A DNA stretch of 64,000 bases. Origin: Ferrimonas futtsuensis DSM 18154. GTDB taxonomy: Bacteria > Pseudomonadota > Gammaproteobacteria > Enterobacterales > Shewanellaceae. The notes below the pieces were generated by a model, which was not told the DNA's origin, did not search any database, and worked only from the letters and a program-made list of their open reading frames with translations. The stretch is from contig NZ_AUGL01000018.1 of NCBI RefSeq assembly GCF_000422645.1, positions 1 to 64,000 on the forward strand, in the 5' to 3' direction. Made by a program: the position numbers and the translations under genes. The first letter of the stretch is position 1. Each line of letters opens with the position of its first letter. Shown one piece after another: positions 35,909 to 44,976 of the stretch.

Positions 35909-38207
35909 TCTCCTTCAGCTCGCCGACCACCACCACCTGCCACAACATCTCCTCCAGCTCCTTGGCCCGATGCAGGGCGTGGGTGCTGATGGCGGCCAGC
36001 TCCCCCTGCAGATAGTCCAGGTCCGGCTTCTGAGCCCGGCTGAGCTTGAGACTCACCACCTTGAGGTGCTTCTTGGCCCCCAGTTCCATCAGCTTGCTGT
36101 GGATATTGTGGCTGTCACCGATCTCGGACAGGGTCCAGCTTTTGCGCAGATCCCGCTCCGGTGGCCAGTGAAGCAGCAGGGTAGTATGCCACTCCTTGTG
36201 CTGCTCCTGCCCCTTGCCGATCCCCGCCAGATGCTCCTTGACCACGGCATTGTCCAGAATCGCCTCCAGGCTCAGTCCTTGTGGATCGGTCAGGGCCTGG
36301 AAGGTGGCGCTGGGCAGCAGGCTGCTGCCGGCCAGGTTCGCTTCCAGGTGGGTTTTTCTCTTGTGGACGAAGAAGGGCAGGGAGTAAAGCCGTTTCAGTA
36401 TCAGGTTCTTCATCCCCTCCAGCAACTGACGATGCTGCAGCTTGGAGCCCACCTGGGCTATCTTGCTGCGGTTCTGGCTCAGCAGGTGGGACAGGAACAC
36501 CACGCCGGCATGAGGCTCATCCTCGGCGGCCTTCAGGTGCAGGGTGCGTTTGTCCTGCTGGCAGCGTACCAGCTCGTAGGGCAGCCCCTTGAGCTTGAGT
36601 TTGCCCGCCATGGGCTGCAGTTCGGGGAACTCTACCTTGACCATCTGTCTGGATTCCAGCTCAGTGGTTTCGGTGAGCATCAGTCGCAGACCCCGGGGGG
36701 AGACATCCACAGATTGGGCAATCAGGTCACGGCGGCCGTGACTGATCACCACCTTGGTGTGCAGTGAGAATCTGGGCTCGCGGCGCAGCTCCTGATGATC
36801 GCAGGCCAGCGGGCTGGGATCCAGATCGGCGACCCGCTTCTGACCGAAACGGCGCAACTGGTTGATGTGGCACCCTGACTCGTAACCGCTAAAGCCGCTT
36901 TGCTGACCCAGGTCGCTGCTCTCCAGATTGATCAAAAGAGAGAGGGCACGCAGCTGCTGTTGCACCAGAGAGTCGGCGGCACGGCCATTGACCGGCGAGT
37001 GGCAGGCCCACTCCTTGTCTCGCTCACTGATGGCATGGAGCCTGATTCGGTGCCGCTTAAAGCCTTGTTTTTGGCTGCCGTGCTTGAAGAAGCAAGCGGT
37101 CATCTCCAGTTTGTTCAGCTCCCACAGGGTGGCAGAGAAGAACAGCCTATGACCTTCGTGCAGATGGACGAAGCTGAACAGCAGTTGGTGCGCCACGTCG
37201 CCGGGATGTTTCAGCACCCGGGCCAGGCGCTCTTCGGTAAGGGCCGAGCCGATCTGACTGTGCCCACGCTCATCCATCCAGTAATCCAGGTGGGCCAGGT
37301 TGGCCTTGGTCTGAAGCACCAGGGAGGGGCGCAGCTTGCCCTGTTTGATGGACATGGCCAGAGGTACCGAGCTGAGCTGGGGCAGGTACTGACGTTCGTA
37401 GCCCCGGCTCTTGGCCGTGCGCAGCAGGTGGTTGAGCTCGGGACGGGTACGCAGGCGGCTGACACTGAGAATTCGTTCCAGGGTCTGGTCCAGAACCGAG
37501 TCACTGTCGTTGCGGACCAGTCTCAGGCTCTGATGATCATCCCCGGGCAAGGCCTCCACCAGTCGGTAGCTGACGCCGTGTTTCAGCTCCGGTGCGACAA
37601 ACTCTGACGCCAGCTCGGTGAAACTGACAAAGATGGGCAGATCCGGGTTCAGGTGCCATTTTCGCTCCGTCTTGACCCGGGCACCGCGAATGGAGAGATC
37701 CTGGGTCCGGCCCGATACCGGTGCCCCCTCCGGTTGCCACAGGGTGATGGCGGAGGAGAAGGTATGGCGGGTTTCCCGGCGACGGATGTAGTGCCCCATG
37801 GGCAGCAGGTCCATGCGGAAAGGCGCCGGCTCTCTGGGCTGGTCGCTCTCCTCCTGCTCCTGTTCGGGTTCACCCTTGAGATAGGTCATCAGCGCTTCAT
37901 AGGCACCGACGGTATAGCGCCCCTCGTAGAGTTCCAACTGCTGTTCGAGAAACTGCTTGGCTTCCTCGGTCAGCCTGTGGGTCAGGCCGGCAATGGCGCA
38001 CTCTGTCACCGCCTCGGAGCCACTGAGGTCGATGCGACGCAGGCAGTCCTGATTCAGGCGTCTGAGCTCCATGCGGATCAGGAATCGATCCGAGTTGCTC
38101 AGGTGGGTGGTGGCCTGATCCAGCAGGTTGTCGAAACTGCTGTCCTGCAACAGGGGGATCAGCTGATTTATGAGGTCGTGGTGCTCTTCCATGGGAACGC
38201 TGTTCAA
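35850..38207 (-). CDS. Large PilZ protein with two c-di-GMP-binding domains
   Basis: A 785-residue cytoplasmic protein with no membrane segment. Two PilZ modules each keep the RxxxR and DxSxxG signatures: RRETR with DLSIRG (about 165-200) and RREPR with DVSPRG (about 480-515). The rest is a helical N-terminal region, a middle domain and a long C-terminal domain of unknown type. Vibrio cholerae has a PilZ gene between serB and radA (PlzC, from memory), so this is a conserved neighbourhood. It likely senses c-di-GMP; its partner is unknown. The start is TTG 38207 with GGGGAT upstream, or ATG 38192. The 3' end overlaps the hydrolase gene tail to tail. Confidence 0.85.
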   Translation of the reverse strand: MNSVPMEEHHDLINQLIPLLQDSSFDNLLDQATTHLSNSDRFLIRMELRRLNQDCLRRIDLSGSEAVTECAIAGLTHRLTEEAKQFLEQQLELYEGRYTVGAYEALMTYLKGEPEQEQEESDQPREPAPFRMDLLPMGHYIRRRETRHTFSSAITLWQPEGAPVSGRTQDLSIRGARVKTERKWHLNPDLPIFVSFTELASEFVAPELKHGVSYRLVEALPGDDHQSLRLVRNDSDSVLDQTLERILSVSRLRTRPELNHLLRTAKSRGYERQYLPQLSSVPLAMSIKQGKLRPSLVLQTKANLAHLDYWMDERGHSQIGSALTEERLARVLKHPGDVAHQLLFSFVHLHEGHRLFFSATLWELNKLEMTACFFKHGSQKQGFKRHRIRLHAISERDKEWACHSPVNGRAADSLVQQQLRALSLLINLESSDLGQQSGFSGYESGCHINQLRRFGQKRVADLDPSPLACDHQELRREPRFSLHTKVVISHGRRDLIAQSVDVSPRGLRLMLTETTELESRQMVKVEFPELQPMAGKLKLKGLPYELVRCQQDKRTLHLKAAEDEPHAGVVFLSHLLSQNRSKIAQVGSKLQHRQLLEGMKNLILKRLYSLPFFVHKRKTHLEANLAGSSLLPSATFQALTDPQGLSLEAILDNAVVKEHLAGIGKGQEQHKEWHTTLLLHWPPERDLRKSWTLSEIGDSHNIHSKLMELGAKKHLKVVSLKLSRAQKPDLDYLQGELAAISTHALHRAKELEEMLWQVVVVGELKEITPETLLEYQLATGETAAS

Positions 38208-38322
38208 TCTTTTATCCCCAAGAGTGTAACCCGTGGCGGGGATGACGTATATAATCCCAGGCTCAAGTGAATGATTGGAGTCTCATTTTTTGAGGCTCCT
38301 CCGATGAGCATGGGCGAAAAGT

Positions 38323-39690
38323 ATGGCCAAATCCAAGTCAGCGTATGTGTGTAACGATTGTGGGGCTGACCACCCCAGGTGGCAGGGGCAGTGCAACGCC
38401 TGTGGCGCCTGGAACACCCTGACCGAAGTGCGCCTTGGGGCCGCTCCCAAGGGGCGAAGTGATCGTTTCAGCGGTTATGCCGGGGACGCCACCAACAGCG
38501 GTGTCCAGCTGCTCAACGAGATTGACCTGCAGGAGTTGCCCAGATTCTCCAGTGGCTTCAGCGAACTGGACCGGGTTTTGGGTGGCGGTGTCGTGCCAGG
38601 TTCCGCCATTCTCATTGGCGGGAACCCCGGGGCCGGTAAGTCGACGCTGCTGCTGCAGACCATGTGCCGCCTCTCCCAGTCCATGAACACCCTGTACGTC
38701 ACCGGTGAGGAGTCTCTGCAGCAGGTGGCGATGCGCGCCAACAGATTGGGATTGCCCACGGACAAGCTGAAGATGCTGTCGGAGACTTCGGTGGAGCAGA
38801 TCTGCCACATCGCCGATAAGGAGAAGCCCTCCATCATGGTGATCGACTCCATCCAGGTGATGCATATGGCGGATGTGCAGTCCGCCCCAGGCAGTGTGGC
38901 CCAGGTGAGGGAAAGCGCCGCCTACCTGACCCGCTTCGCCAAGCAGAATAACGTGGCCATGTTTCTGGTGGGGCACGTGACCAAGGACGGCTCACTGGCC
39001 GGCCCCAAGGTTCTGGAGCACTGCATCGACTGTTCCGTGCTGCTGGATGGCGACGGCGACTCCCGTTTTCGTACCCTGAGAAGCCACAAGAACCGCTTTG
39101 GTGCGGTGAATGAGCTCGGGGTGTTTGCCATGACCGGGCAGGGACTCAAAGAGGTGGCCAACCCCTCCGCCATCTTCCTCTCCCGCGCCGAAGAGCAATC
39201 CCCAGGCTCTGTGGTGCTGGTGATCTGGGAGGGCACCCGCCCGCTGCTGGTGGAACTGCAAGCTCTGGTGGATCACAGCCAGTTGGGGAACCCCAGGCGC
39301 ATCGCCGTGGGCCTGGAGCAGAACCGGCTGGCGATGCTGCTGGCGGTGTTGCACCGCCATGGTGGCCTGCAGATGTCGGATCAGGATGTGTTTGCCAACG
39401 TGGTGGGCGGGGTCAAGGTGACCGAGACCGGCGCCGATCTCAGCCTGTTGCTGGCGATGGTGTCCAGCTTCCGGGATCAGGCGCTGCCCAGGGATCTGGT
39501 GGTGTTTGGCGAGGTCGGATTGTCCGGGGAGATTCGGCCTGTGCCCAATGGCGGTGAACGGCTCAACGAGGCGGCCAAACACGGCTTTACCCGCGCCATT
39601 GTGCCCAAGGGCAATGTGCCCCGTCAGCCGGTGGAGGGGATGGAGGTGATCGGCGTCACCAAGCTGGCTCAGGCTCTGGAGGCTATCTAG
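38323..39690 (+). CDS. radA: DNA repair protein RadA
   Basis: A 455-residue RecA-like branch-migration ATPase. Zinc-finger cysteines CNDCG and CNACG lie at residues about 9-28; Walker A is GGNPGAGKSTLL (about 100-111); the RadA-specific KNRFG motif lies within SHKNRFGAVNELG (about 250); the Lon-like C-terminal domain ends with VPKGNVPRQPVEGMEV. Length matches the family (460 in E. coli). Its stop codon directly abuts that of the convergent PilZ gene. Confidence 0.97.
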   Translation: MAKSKSAYVCNDCGADHPRWQGQCNACGAWNTLTEVRLGAAPKGRSDRFSGYAGDATNSGVQLLNEIDLQELPRFSSGFSELDRVLGGGVVPGSAILIGGNPGAGKSTLLLQTMCRLSQSMNTLYVTGEESLQQVAMRANRLGLPTDKLKMLSETSVEQICHIADKEKPSIMVIDSIQVMHMADVQSAPGSVAQVRESAAYLTRFAKQNNVAMFLVGHVTKDGSLAGPKVLEHCIDCSVLLDGDGDSRFRTLRSHKNRFGAVNELGVFAMTGQGLKEVANPSAIFLSRAEEQSPGSVVLVIWEGTRPLLVELQALVDHSQLGNPRRIAVGLEQNRLAMLLAVLHRHGGLQMSDQDVFANVVGGVKVTETGADLSLLLAMVSSFRDQALPRDLVVFGEVGLSGEIRPVPNGGERLNEAAKHGFTRAIVPKGNVPRQPVEGMEVIGVTKLAQALEAI

Positions 39691-40044
39691 CTACAGCTCC
39701 TGCCACAGCTCTTCCAGCTCCTTGTCGATGCTGGTGGGGCTGTGCAGTTCCACCAGGCGTCTGAGGTGGATCAGGCTCTCCACCTCGATGTTGTGCCACA
39801 CCAGTCCCAGAGAGAGTTGGTTGACCCGCATCACCTCGGCGCTCATCTCGATGCTCGCCTGTTCGCCCAGGGGGATATGCACGGTCAGGGTCTCCCCTGG
39901 GGCGCTCGTCATCCCTTCGGGCCTGGCCAGCAGGATGCCGTGCAGGCTGAGGTCCAGCACCTTGGTGGAACACTGGCGCTCACCCTGCCAGAGCAGGGCC
40001 GGCCCCATAAACTGCACCCGGGTAAAGTGTCTGCGTTCTTCCAT
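39691..40044 (-). CDS. Small single-domain PilZ protein
   Basis: A 117-residue protein consisting of one PilZ domain: RxxxR in EERRHFTRVQF near the start and DxSxxG in DLSLHGILLARP. It should bind c-di-GMP and act through a partner, as other stand-alone PilZ proteins do. Its stop codon directly abuts that of radA with no intergenic base, so transcription of the two genes must meet. It also lies near the larger PilZ gene, though on the other side of radA. Confidence 0.88.
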   Translation of the reverse strand: MEERRHFTRVQFMGPALLWQGERQCSTKVLDLSLHGILLARPEGMTSAPGETLTVHIPLGEQASIEMSAEVMRVNQLSLGLVWHNIEVESLIHLRRLVELHSPTSIDKELEELWQEL

Positions 40045-40132
40045 CCGTTACTGCTCCAAACCTGTTTGATTTCAGTATAGTGCCGAACGTCAGTCACCGA
40101 CAGTGACCCGGGTGGCATTGTCGGGAGCCGGG

Positions 40133-41284
40133 CTACTCCTCGGCGTATTCCGCCAGTACCGCCCGCCCCAGGGTCAGACGCTGCATCTCCTCGGAGCCGC
40201 CTGAGACCCGGTCGACCCGCAGGTCTCGCCAGAATCGGGCGATGCGATGCTCGCCGGTGATGGCGGAGCCGCCGAACACCTGCATCGCTTCATCCACCAC
40301 CTCGAAGGCTGCCTTGGCGCAGTAGAGTTTGCACATGGCGGCATCACCTGAGGTCATCAGGCCGTTGTCTGCCTTCCAGGCGGCCTGGTAGAGCATGTTC
40401 TTCATGTTGTTCAGGTTGATCGCCATCTGAGCGAACTTGTCCTGAATCAGCTGGGTGCGGGCGATGGGCTGACCAAACTGGACCCGGGAGTTGGCGTAGC
40501 GGGCGGCATCCTCGAAGGCGCAGTAGGCACTGCCGTAGTTGGTGCAGGCAATCAGGAAGCGCTCCAGATTGAACTCCTCCTTGACCCGCTCGAAGCCGTT
40601 GCCTTCGGTGCCGAACAGATCGCTTTCATCCAGCTCCACATCGGAGAAGGTGACCTGGCAGCAGCTGTCCATCTTCAGTCCCAGTTTGGGCAATTCACTC
40701 ACTTCGATGCCCGGCTTGGACATGTCCACGAAAAATTCGGAGAAGATCGGCACCGCCGCGTCCGCATCTCGGGCCATCACCACCAGATAGGGACAGCCGG
40801 AGGCGGAGGTGATGTAGCACTTGGTGCCGTTGAGGTAGACCTTGCCCTTCTTGCCCTTCTTACGCTTGTAGGTGGACTGCAGGCTGCGCACATCCGAGCC
40901 GGCGCCGGGCTCGGTAATGGCGGAGTTCCACATCTGCTGGCCGGTGCCGCGCAGGGCCAGGATCTTGTTGATCTGTTCCTCGCTGCCCTCTTTCAGCAGG
41001 GTGCCATAGCCTGCCAGTTGGTAGAGTACATAGGTGGGGGCGCCCAGGCGGCCCAACTCTTCCCAGATCACCGTCAGGGTCAGCATTCCGGCGTCGAAGC
41101 CGTCGTACTCTTCCGGCAGCAGCAGGCTGTCAATGCCCATGCGGGCCAGTTCGTGGACGAAGCGTTCCGGGTAGACGCAGTCATTGTCGCACTGGGCGAA
41201 ATAGCTTTCCCAGTCCTCCCGCTCCATCAGGGCGCGTACGCTGCGGACAAATTGTTCCTGCTCGTGGGTCAATCGGTAGTTCAT
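40133..41284 (-). CDS. Acyl-CoA dehydrogenase, second CaiA-like protein
   Basis: A 383-residue flavoprotein that aligns without gaps over most of its length with the caiA product at 53455; identities cover most positions (for example [56 protein letters not shown]). One difference is a basic insert [14 protein letters not shown] in the middle domain. CaiA reduces crotonobetainyl-CoA to gamma-butyrobetainyl-CoA using electrons from FixAB. This copy lies alone on the minus strand next to ettA, with GAAGGATCT before its ATG. It may act on a related betaine-type or short-chain enoyl-CoA, or be a redundant copy. Confidence 0.85.
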   Translation of the reverse strand: MNYRLTHEQEQFVRSVRALMEREDWESYFAQCDNDCVYPERFVHELARMGIDSLLLPEEYDGFDAGMLTLTVIWEELGRLGAPTYVLYQLAGYGTLLKEGSEEQINKILALRGTGQQMWNSAITEPGAGSDVRSLQSTYKRKKGKKGKVYLNGTKCYITSASGCPYLVVMARDADAAVPIFSEFFVDMSKPGIEVSELPKLGLKMDSCCQVTFSDVELDESDLFGTEGNGFERVKEEFNLERFLIACTNYGSAYCAFEDAARYANSRVQFGQPIARTQLIQDKFAQMAINLNNMKNMLYQAAWKADNGLMTSGDAAMCKLYCAKAAFEVVDEAMQVFGGSAITGEHRIARFWRDLRVDRVSGGSEEMQRLTLGRAVLAEYAEE

Positions 41285-41473
41285 AGATCCTTCACCAAAA
41301 TCGTATCTTGCATCCGTTTCCGGGAGACGGGATTGTGCTCATCTTACCCAAGGGGCCGTGAAATGGGTATGGCCTGGTTTCTTTGAGTAAAGCGCCCGGT
41401 CTCGCCTGAAGCGGCAAGCTTAACACTGGCAGGATGATGAAAAGTTGAGAGAGTTCAAGGTTGAGGGGGGAAA

Positions 41474-41497
41474 GGGGCGCCCGGGATCCGGGCGCCA
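41474..41497 (-). terminator. Strong hairpin after ettA
   Basis: GGCGCCCGG/CCGGGCGCC arms with a 3-nt loop lie 9 nt after the ettA stop, followed on the minus strand by CCTTTCCCC. The stem is very stable but the T-tract poor. Confidence 0.65.
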
Positions 41498-41505
41498 CAA
41501 AGGCA

Positions 41506-43170
41506 TCAGTCGATGCGTTTGTATTTGATGCGGTGAGGCTCCAGGGCATCGGCGCCGTGGGTCTTCTTCATCCAGTCGCGGTATTCGCTGTAGTTGCCTT
41601 CGAAGAAGTTCACCTCGCCTTCGTCGCGGTAGTCCAGAATGTGGGTGGCGATGCGGTCCAGGAACCAACGATCGTGAGAGATCACCATGGCACAGCCGGG
41701 GAACTCCAGCAGGGCGTTCTCCAGGGCACGCAGGGTCTCTACGTCCAGGTCGTTGGTGGGCTCATCCAGCAGCAGCATGTTGCCGCCGGCCTGCAGCAGC
41801 TTGGCCAGGTGCAGACGGCCGCGCTCACCACCGGACAGTTCGCCCACACGCTTCTGTTGGTCGGTGCCCTTGAAGTTGAAGCGGGAGACGTAGGCACGGG
41901 AGGGGATCTCGAAGTTGCCAATCTTCAGGATATCCTGACCACCGGAGACTTCCTGGAATACGGTCTTGCTGCCGTCCATGTCGTCACGGAACTGATCCAC
42001 GGACGCCAGCTTCACGGTGTCGCCCAGGTCGATGGTGCCGCTGTCTGGCTGCTCCTTGCCCGAGAGCATGCGGAACAGGGTGGACTTACCGGCACCGTTG
42101 GCACCGATGATGCCGACGATGGCCCCCTTGGGCACGGAGAAGGAGAGGTCGTTGATCAGCACCCGGCCGTCGTAGGACTTGGTCAGGTTGCTCACCTCCA
42201 GCACCTTGTCCCCCAGACGCTCGCCGGGTGGGATGAACAGCTCGTTGGTCTCGTTGCGACGCTGGTAGTCGGTGCTGCTCAGCTCCTCGAAGCGGGCCAT
42301 ACGGGCCTTGCTCTTGGCCTGGCGGCCTTTGGGGTTTTGACGAACCCATTCGAGTTCCTTCTGGATCGACTTCATGCGGGCCTTCTCCTGGGCCGCTTCC
42401 TGCTCCAGACGGGCTTCCTTCTGCTCCAGCCAGGAGGAGTAGTTGCCCTCCCAGGGGATGCCCTCGCCGCGGTCCAGTTCCAGGATCCAGCCGGCGGCGT
42501 TGTCCAGGAAGTAACGGTCGTGGGTGATGGCCACCACGGTGCCGGGGTACTCTTCTAGGAAGCGCTCCAGCCAGGCGACGGATTCGGCGTCCAGGTGGTT
42601 GGTGGGCTCGTCCAGCAGCAGCATGTCCGGCTTTTCCAGCAGCAGGCGGGCCAGGGCCACACGGCGGCGTTCACCACCGGAGAGGACCTTCACCTTGGCA
42701 TCCCATTCAGGCAGACGCATGGCGTCGGCGGCCCGCTCTAGGGCGTTGTCCAGGGCGTGTCCATCTTTGGCGGCGATGATCGACTCGAGCTCCCCTTGCT
42801 CCTTGGCCAGGGCGTCGAAATCGGCGTTCTCATCGGCGTAGGCGGCGTACACCTCATCCAGACGGGTCAGGGCGCCTTTAACGTCGGCCACCGCTTCTTC
42901 AACCACTTCACGGACCGTCTTGTCCATGTCCATCTGTGGTTCCTGGGGCAGGTAACCCACATTGATGCCGGGCATGGGGCGGGCTTCGCCTTCGAACTCG
43001 GTGTCCACACCGGCCATGATCCGCAGCAGGGTGGATTTACCGGCACCGTTCAGACCCAGAACACCGATCTTGGCGCCGGGGAAGAACGAGAGGGAGATAT
43101 CTTTCAGGATGTGGCGCTTAGGTGGTACCACCTTGCCAACCCTGAGCATGGAGTAGATAAACTGTGCCAT
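41506..43170 (-). CDS. ettA: Energy-dependent translational throttle protein (ABC-F)
   Basis: A 554-residue soluble ABC-F ATPase with two nucleotide-binding domains and no membrane segment. First Walker A GLNGAGKST (about 39-47) with LSGGERRRVALARLL; second GANGAGKST (about 355) with LSGGERGRLHLAKLL; between them lies the charged linker (KARMKSIQKELEWVRQ...). Start MAQFIYSMLRVGKVVPP matches EttA. It binds the ribosomal E site and gates early elongation by the ATP/ADP ratio. It appears transcribed alone. Confidence 0.96.
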   Translation of the reverse strand: MAQFIYSMLRVGKVVPPKRHILKDISLSFFPGAKIGVLGLNGAGKSTLLRIMAGVDTEFEGEARPMPGINVGYLPQEPQMDMDKTVREVVEEAVADVKGALTRLDEVYAAYADENADFDALAKEQGELESIIAAKDGHALDNALERAADAMRLPEWDAKVKVLSGGERRRVALARLLLEKPDMLLLDEPTNHLDAESVAWLERFLEEYPGTVVAITHDRYFLDNAAGWILELDRGEGIPWEGNYSSWLEQKEARLEQEAAQEKARMKSIQKELEWVRQNPKGRQAKSKARMARFEELSSTDYQRRNETNELFIPPGERLGDKVLEVSNLTKSYDGRVLINDLSFSVPKGAIVGIIGANGAGKSTLFRMLSGKEQPDSGTIDLGDTVKLASVDQFRDDMDGSKTVFQEVSGGQDILKIGNFEIPSRAYVSRFNFKGTDQQKRVGELSGGERGRLHLAKLLQAGGNMLLLDEPTNDLDVETLRALENALLEFPGCAMVISHDRWFLDRIATHILDYRDEGEVNFFEGNYSEYRDWMKKTHGADALEPHRIKYKRID

Positions 43171-43334
43171 GAGGTTTCCTGTATCGATTCAAGCTTTGCC
43201 AGCCGGAGCCCTGGTCGTCTCATCAATGGCCCCAGGGTCGGATAGAGATGGCCGGCAGTATTGGGATGGCGCCTATGATACTGGCTGGGCCGCGGGAATC
43301 CAGTCATAAGCGCCACAGAGAGGGGAAACTGAGG

Positions 43335-44927
43335 TTAAGGCGCGGGTTTGGGCGGTCTGCGCCTTTGCCAGCCACAGCTGCGTAACTCGCGGATAAAGGA
43401 GAGAACTCCCAGGGTGATCACTCCCAGCACCGGCAGGCCCGAAACTATGGTGGCGGTCTGCAGCACCTCCAGAGGACCGTCGAGCACCATGATTCCGAGA
43501 GGCAGCAGGCTCAGGACGCAGGCCCAGAACAGTCGGTTCCAGCGGGCCGGCTCCTGCTCCGGCGTCAGCTCGGCGGTGGTGGTGGCCGACAGGGCATAGC
43601 TGACCGCATCGTAGGTGGTGGCCAGGAAGATGCAGCAGACGAAGGCAAACACCGCTTCAAATAGCTGATGTGCAGGCAGATATTTGGCCACCATCATGAT
43701 CACATCTCCCCCCTTGTACTGCTGAACCAGGCTGGCCACATCCAATTGACCGGTCACCTGAAGGTGCAGGGTAAAATTGCCGAAGATGATGTAGAAGGCG
43801 GCGCAACCACAGGAGGCGGCCAGCAGAGTCACCAAAATGGTGGCCTTCACGGTGCGTCCCCGGGAGATCTTGGCGATGAACATCGACATGAAGGGGGCGA
43901 ATGAGGCCCACCAGGCCCAGTAAAACACCGTCCAGCCGGTGGTTACCCCACTGTCACCGATGGGATCCATGTTGGTGGACATGGCGACGAAGTTGGTCAG
44001 TACCCGTCCCAGGGTGCTGATCCCCATCTCCAGGGTGAACACCGATGGGCCGGCCAGCAGCACGAAGGCCAGCAACAGGATGGAGAGCACCACGTTGATG
44101 TCCGACATGGTTCTCAGCCCCTTTTTGATGCCAAAGAAGGCACTGCAGCCAAATACCGAGGTGACAAAGAAGAGTACGGCAATTTCCAGCCGGGTGTTGT
44201 TGGCGATCCCCAGCAGATCGCTGACGGCGGCGGCGATCACCGGCGCACCCAGACCCAAAGAGGTGGCGGCTCCGCCGATCAGGCCAATCATAAACAGGAT
44301 GTCGATGGTTTTGCCCGCCAGGCCGTTGACGCCGTCGCCCAGTATCGGCCGGCAACATTGGGAGATGTTCAGCACCGGGGTGCGTTTGACGTGAAAGTGG
44401 TAGGCGATGGGCACTGCCAGGGTGGCGTACATGGCCCAGGCGATGGGACCCCAGTGGAACATGGCGTAGGCGGCGGCCCATTCATTGGCGGCGGTGGTGA
44501 CCGGCTGGGTGCCGTTGATCCCCAGGGTGCAGAGGTGGGCCCAGTCCAGCATGCTGCCGTACATGATGCCGGAGCCGACCCCGGCACACACCAGCATGGC
44601 AATCCAGCTGTAGTCGGAGTATTCGGTGGTGTCACCCAGGGTGCGATTGCCGTAACGACCAAAGGCCAGCCACAGACACCAGAGAAAGGAACCGATGCCG
44701 GCGAGAATGTAGAGCCAGCCCAGCTCCTCGGTGATAAAGCGAAACAGCACGAAGATCTGCTCTTTGGCTGCGTCGGGATGGAGCAGCATGGGCAGGGTGC
44801 CCAGCAGCACCAGCAAGAAGGTGCCGAAGAACTTCAGGCCATCGATATTGGCAAACAGGGGAAGCGTGGCCGAGGGGGGCAGCTTCAGCTCATGACTTGA
44901 GGTAGCGCTCACAGGAGTTTCATCCAT
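43335..44927 (-). CDS. Second BCCT-family transporter, fix operon side
   Basis: A 530-residue inner membrane transporter with about 12 hydrophobic segments. The BCCT signature is present ([16 protein letters not shown], about residues 315-330; ISRGRTVKATI). The TM3 region reads CAGVGSGIMYGSML, unlike CaiT ([13 protein letters not shown]) and closer to the glycine-rich form of ion-coupled members, so transport mode may differ from the antiporter CaiT. It lies 49 bp after the MFS gene at the end of the fix gene group. A substrate such as carnitine, gamma-butyrobetaine or another betaine is probable but not shown. Confidence 0.88.
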   Translation of the reverse strand: MDETPVSATSSHELKLPPSATLPLFANIDGLKFFGTFLLVLLGTLPMLLHPDAAKEQIFVLFRFITEELGWLYILAGIGSFLWCLWLAFGRYGNRTLGDTTEYSDYSWIAMLVCAGVGSGIMYGSMLDWAHLCTLGINGTQPVTTAANEWAAAYAMFHWGPIAWAMYATLAVPIAYHFHVKRTPVLNISQCCRPILGDGVNGLAGKTIDILFMIGLIGGAATSLGLGAPVIAAAVSDLLGIANNTRLEIAVLFFVTSVFGCSAFFGIKKGLRTMSDINVVLSILLLAFVLLAGPSVFTLEMGISTLGRVLTNFVAMSTNMDPIGDSGVTTGWTVFYWAWWASFAPFMSMFIAKISRGRTVKATILVTLLAASCGCAAFYIIFGNFTLHLQVTGQLDVASLVQQYKGGDVIMMVAKYLPAHQLFEAVFAFVCCIFLATTYDAVSYALSATTTAELTPEQEPARWNRLFWACVLSLLPLGIMVLDGPLEVLQTATIVSGLPVLGVITLGVLSFIRELRSCGWQRRRPPKPAP

Positions 44928-44943
44928 TCATATTGGGCGACTG

Positions 44944-44964
44944 GGCCCCGCCGCTGGCGGGGCC
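44944..44964 (-). other. Intercistronic GC hairpin between the MFS and BCCT genes
   Basis: Perfect 9-bp stem GGCCCCGCC/GGCGGGGCC with a 3-nt loop in a 49-bp spacer, with no U-tract. Suggests mRNA processing or stability control. Confidence 0.55.
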
Positions 44965-44976
44965 TGGTACATAAGA

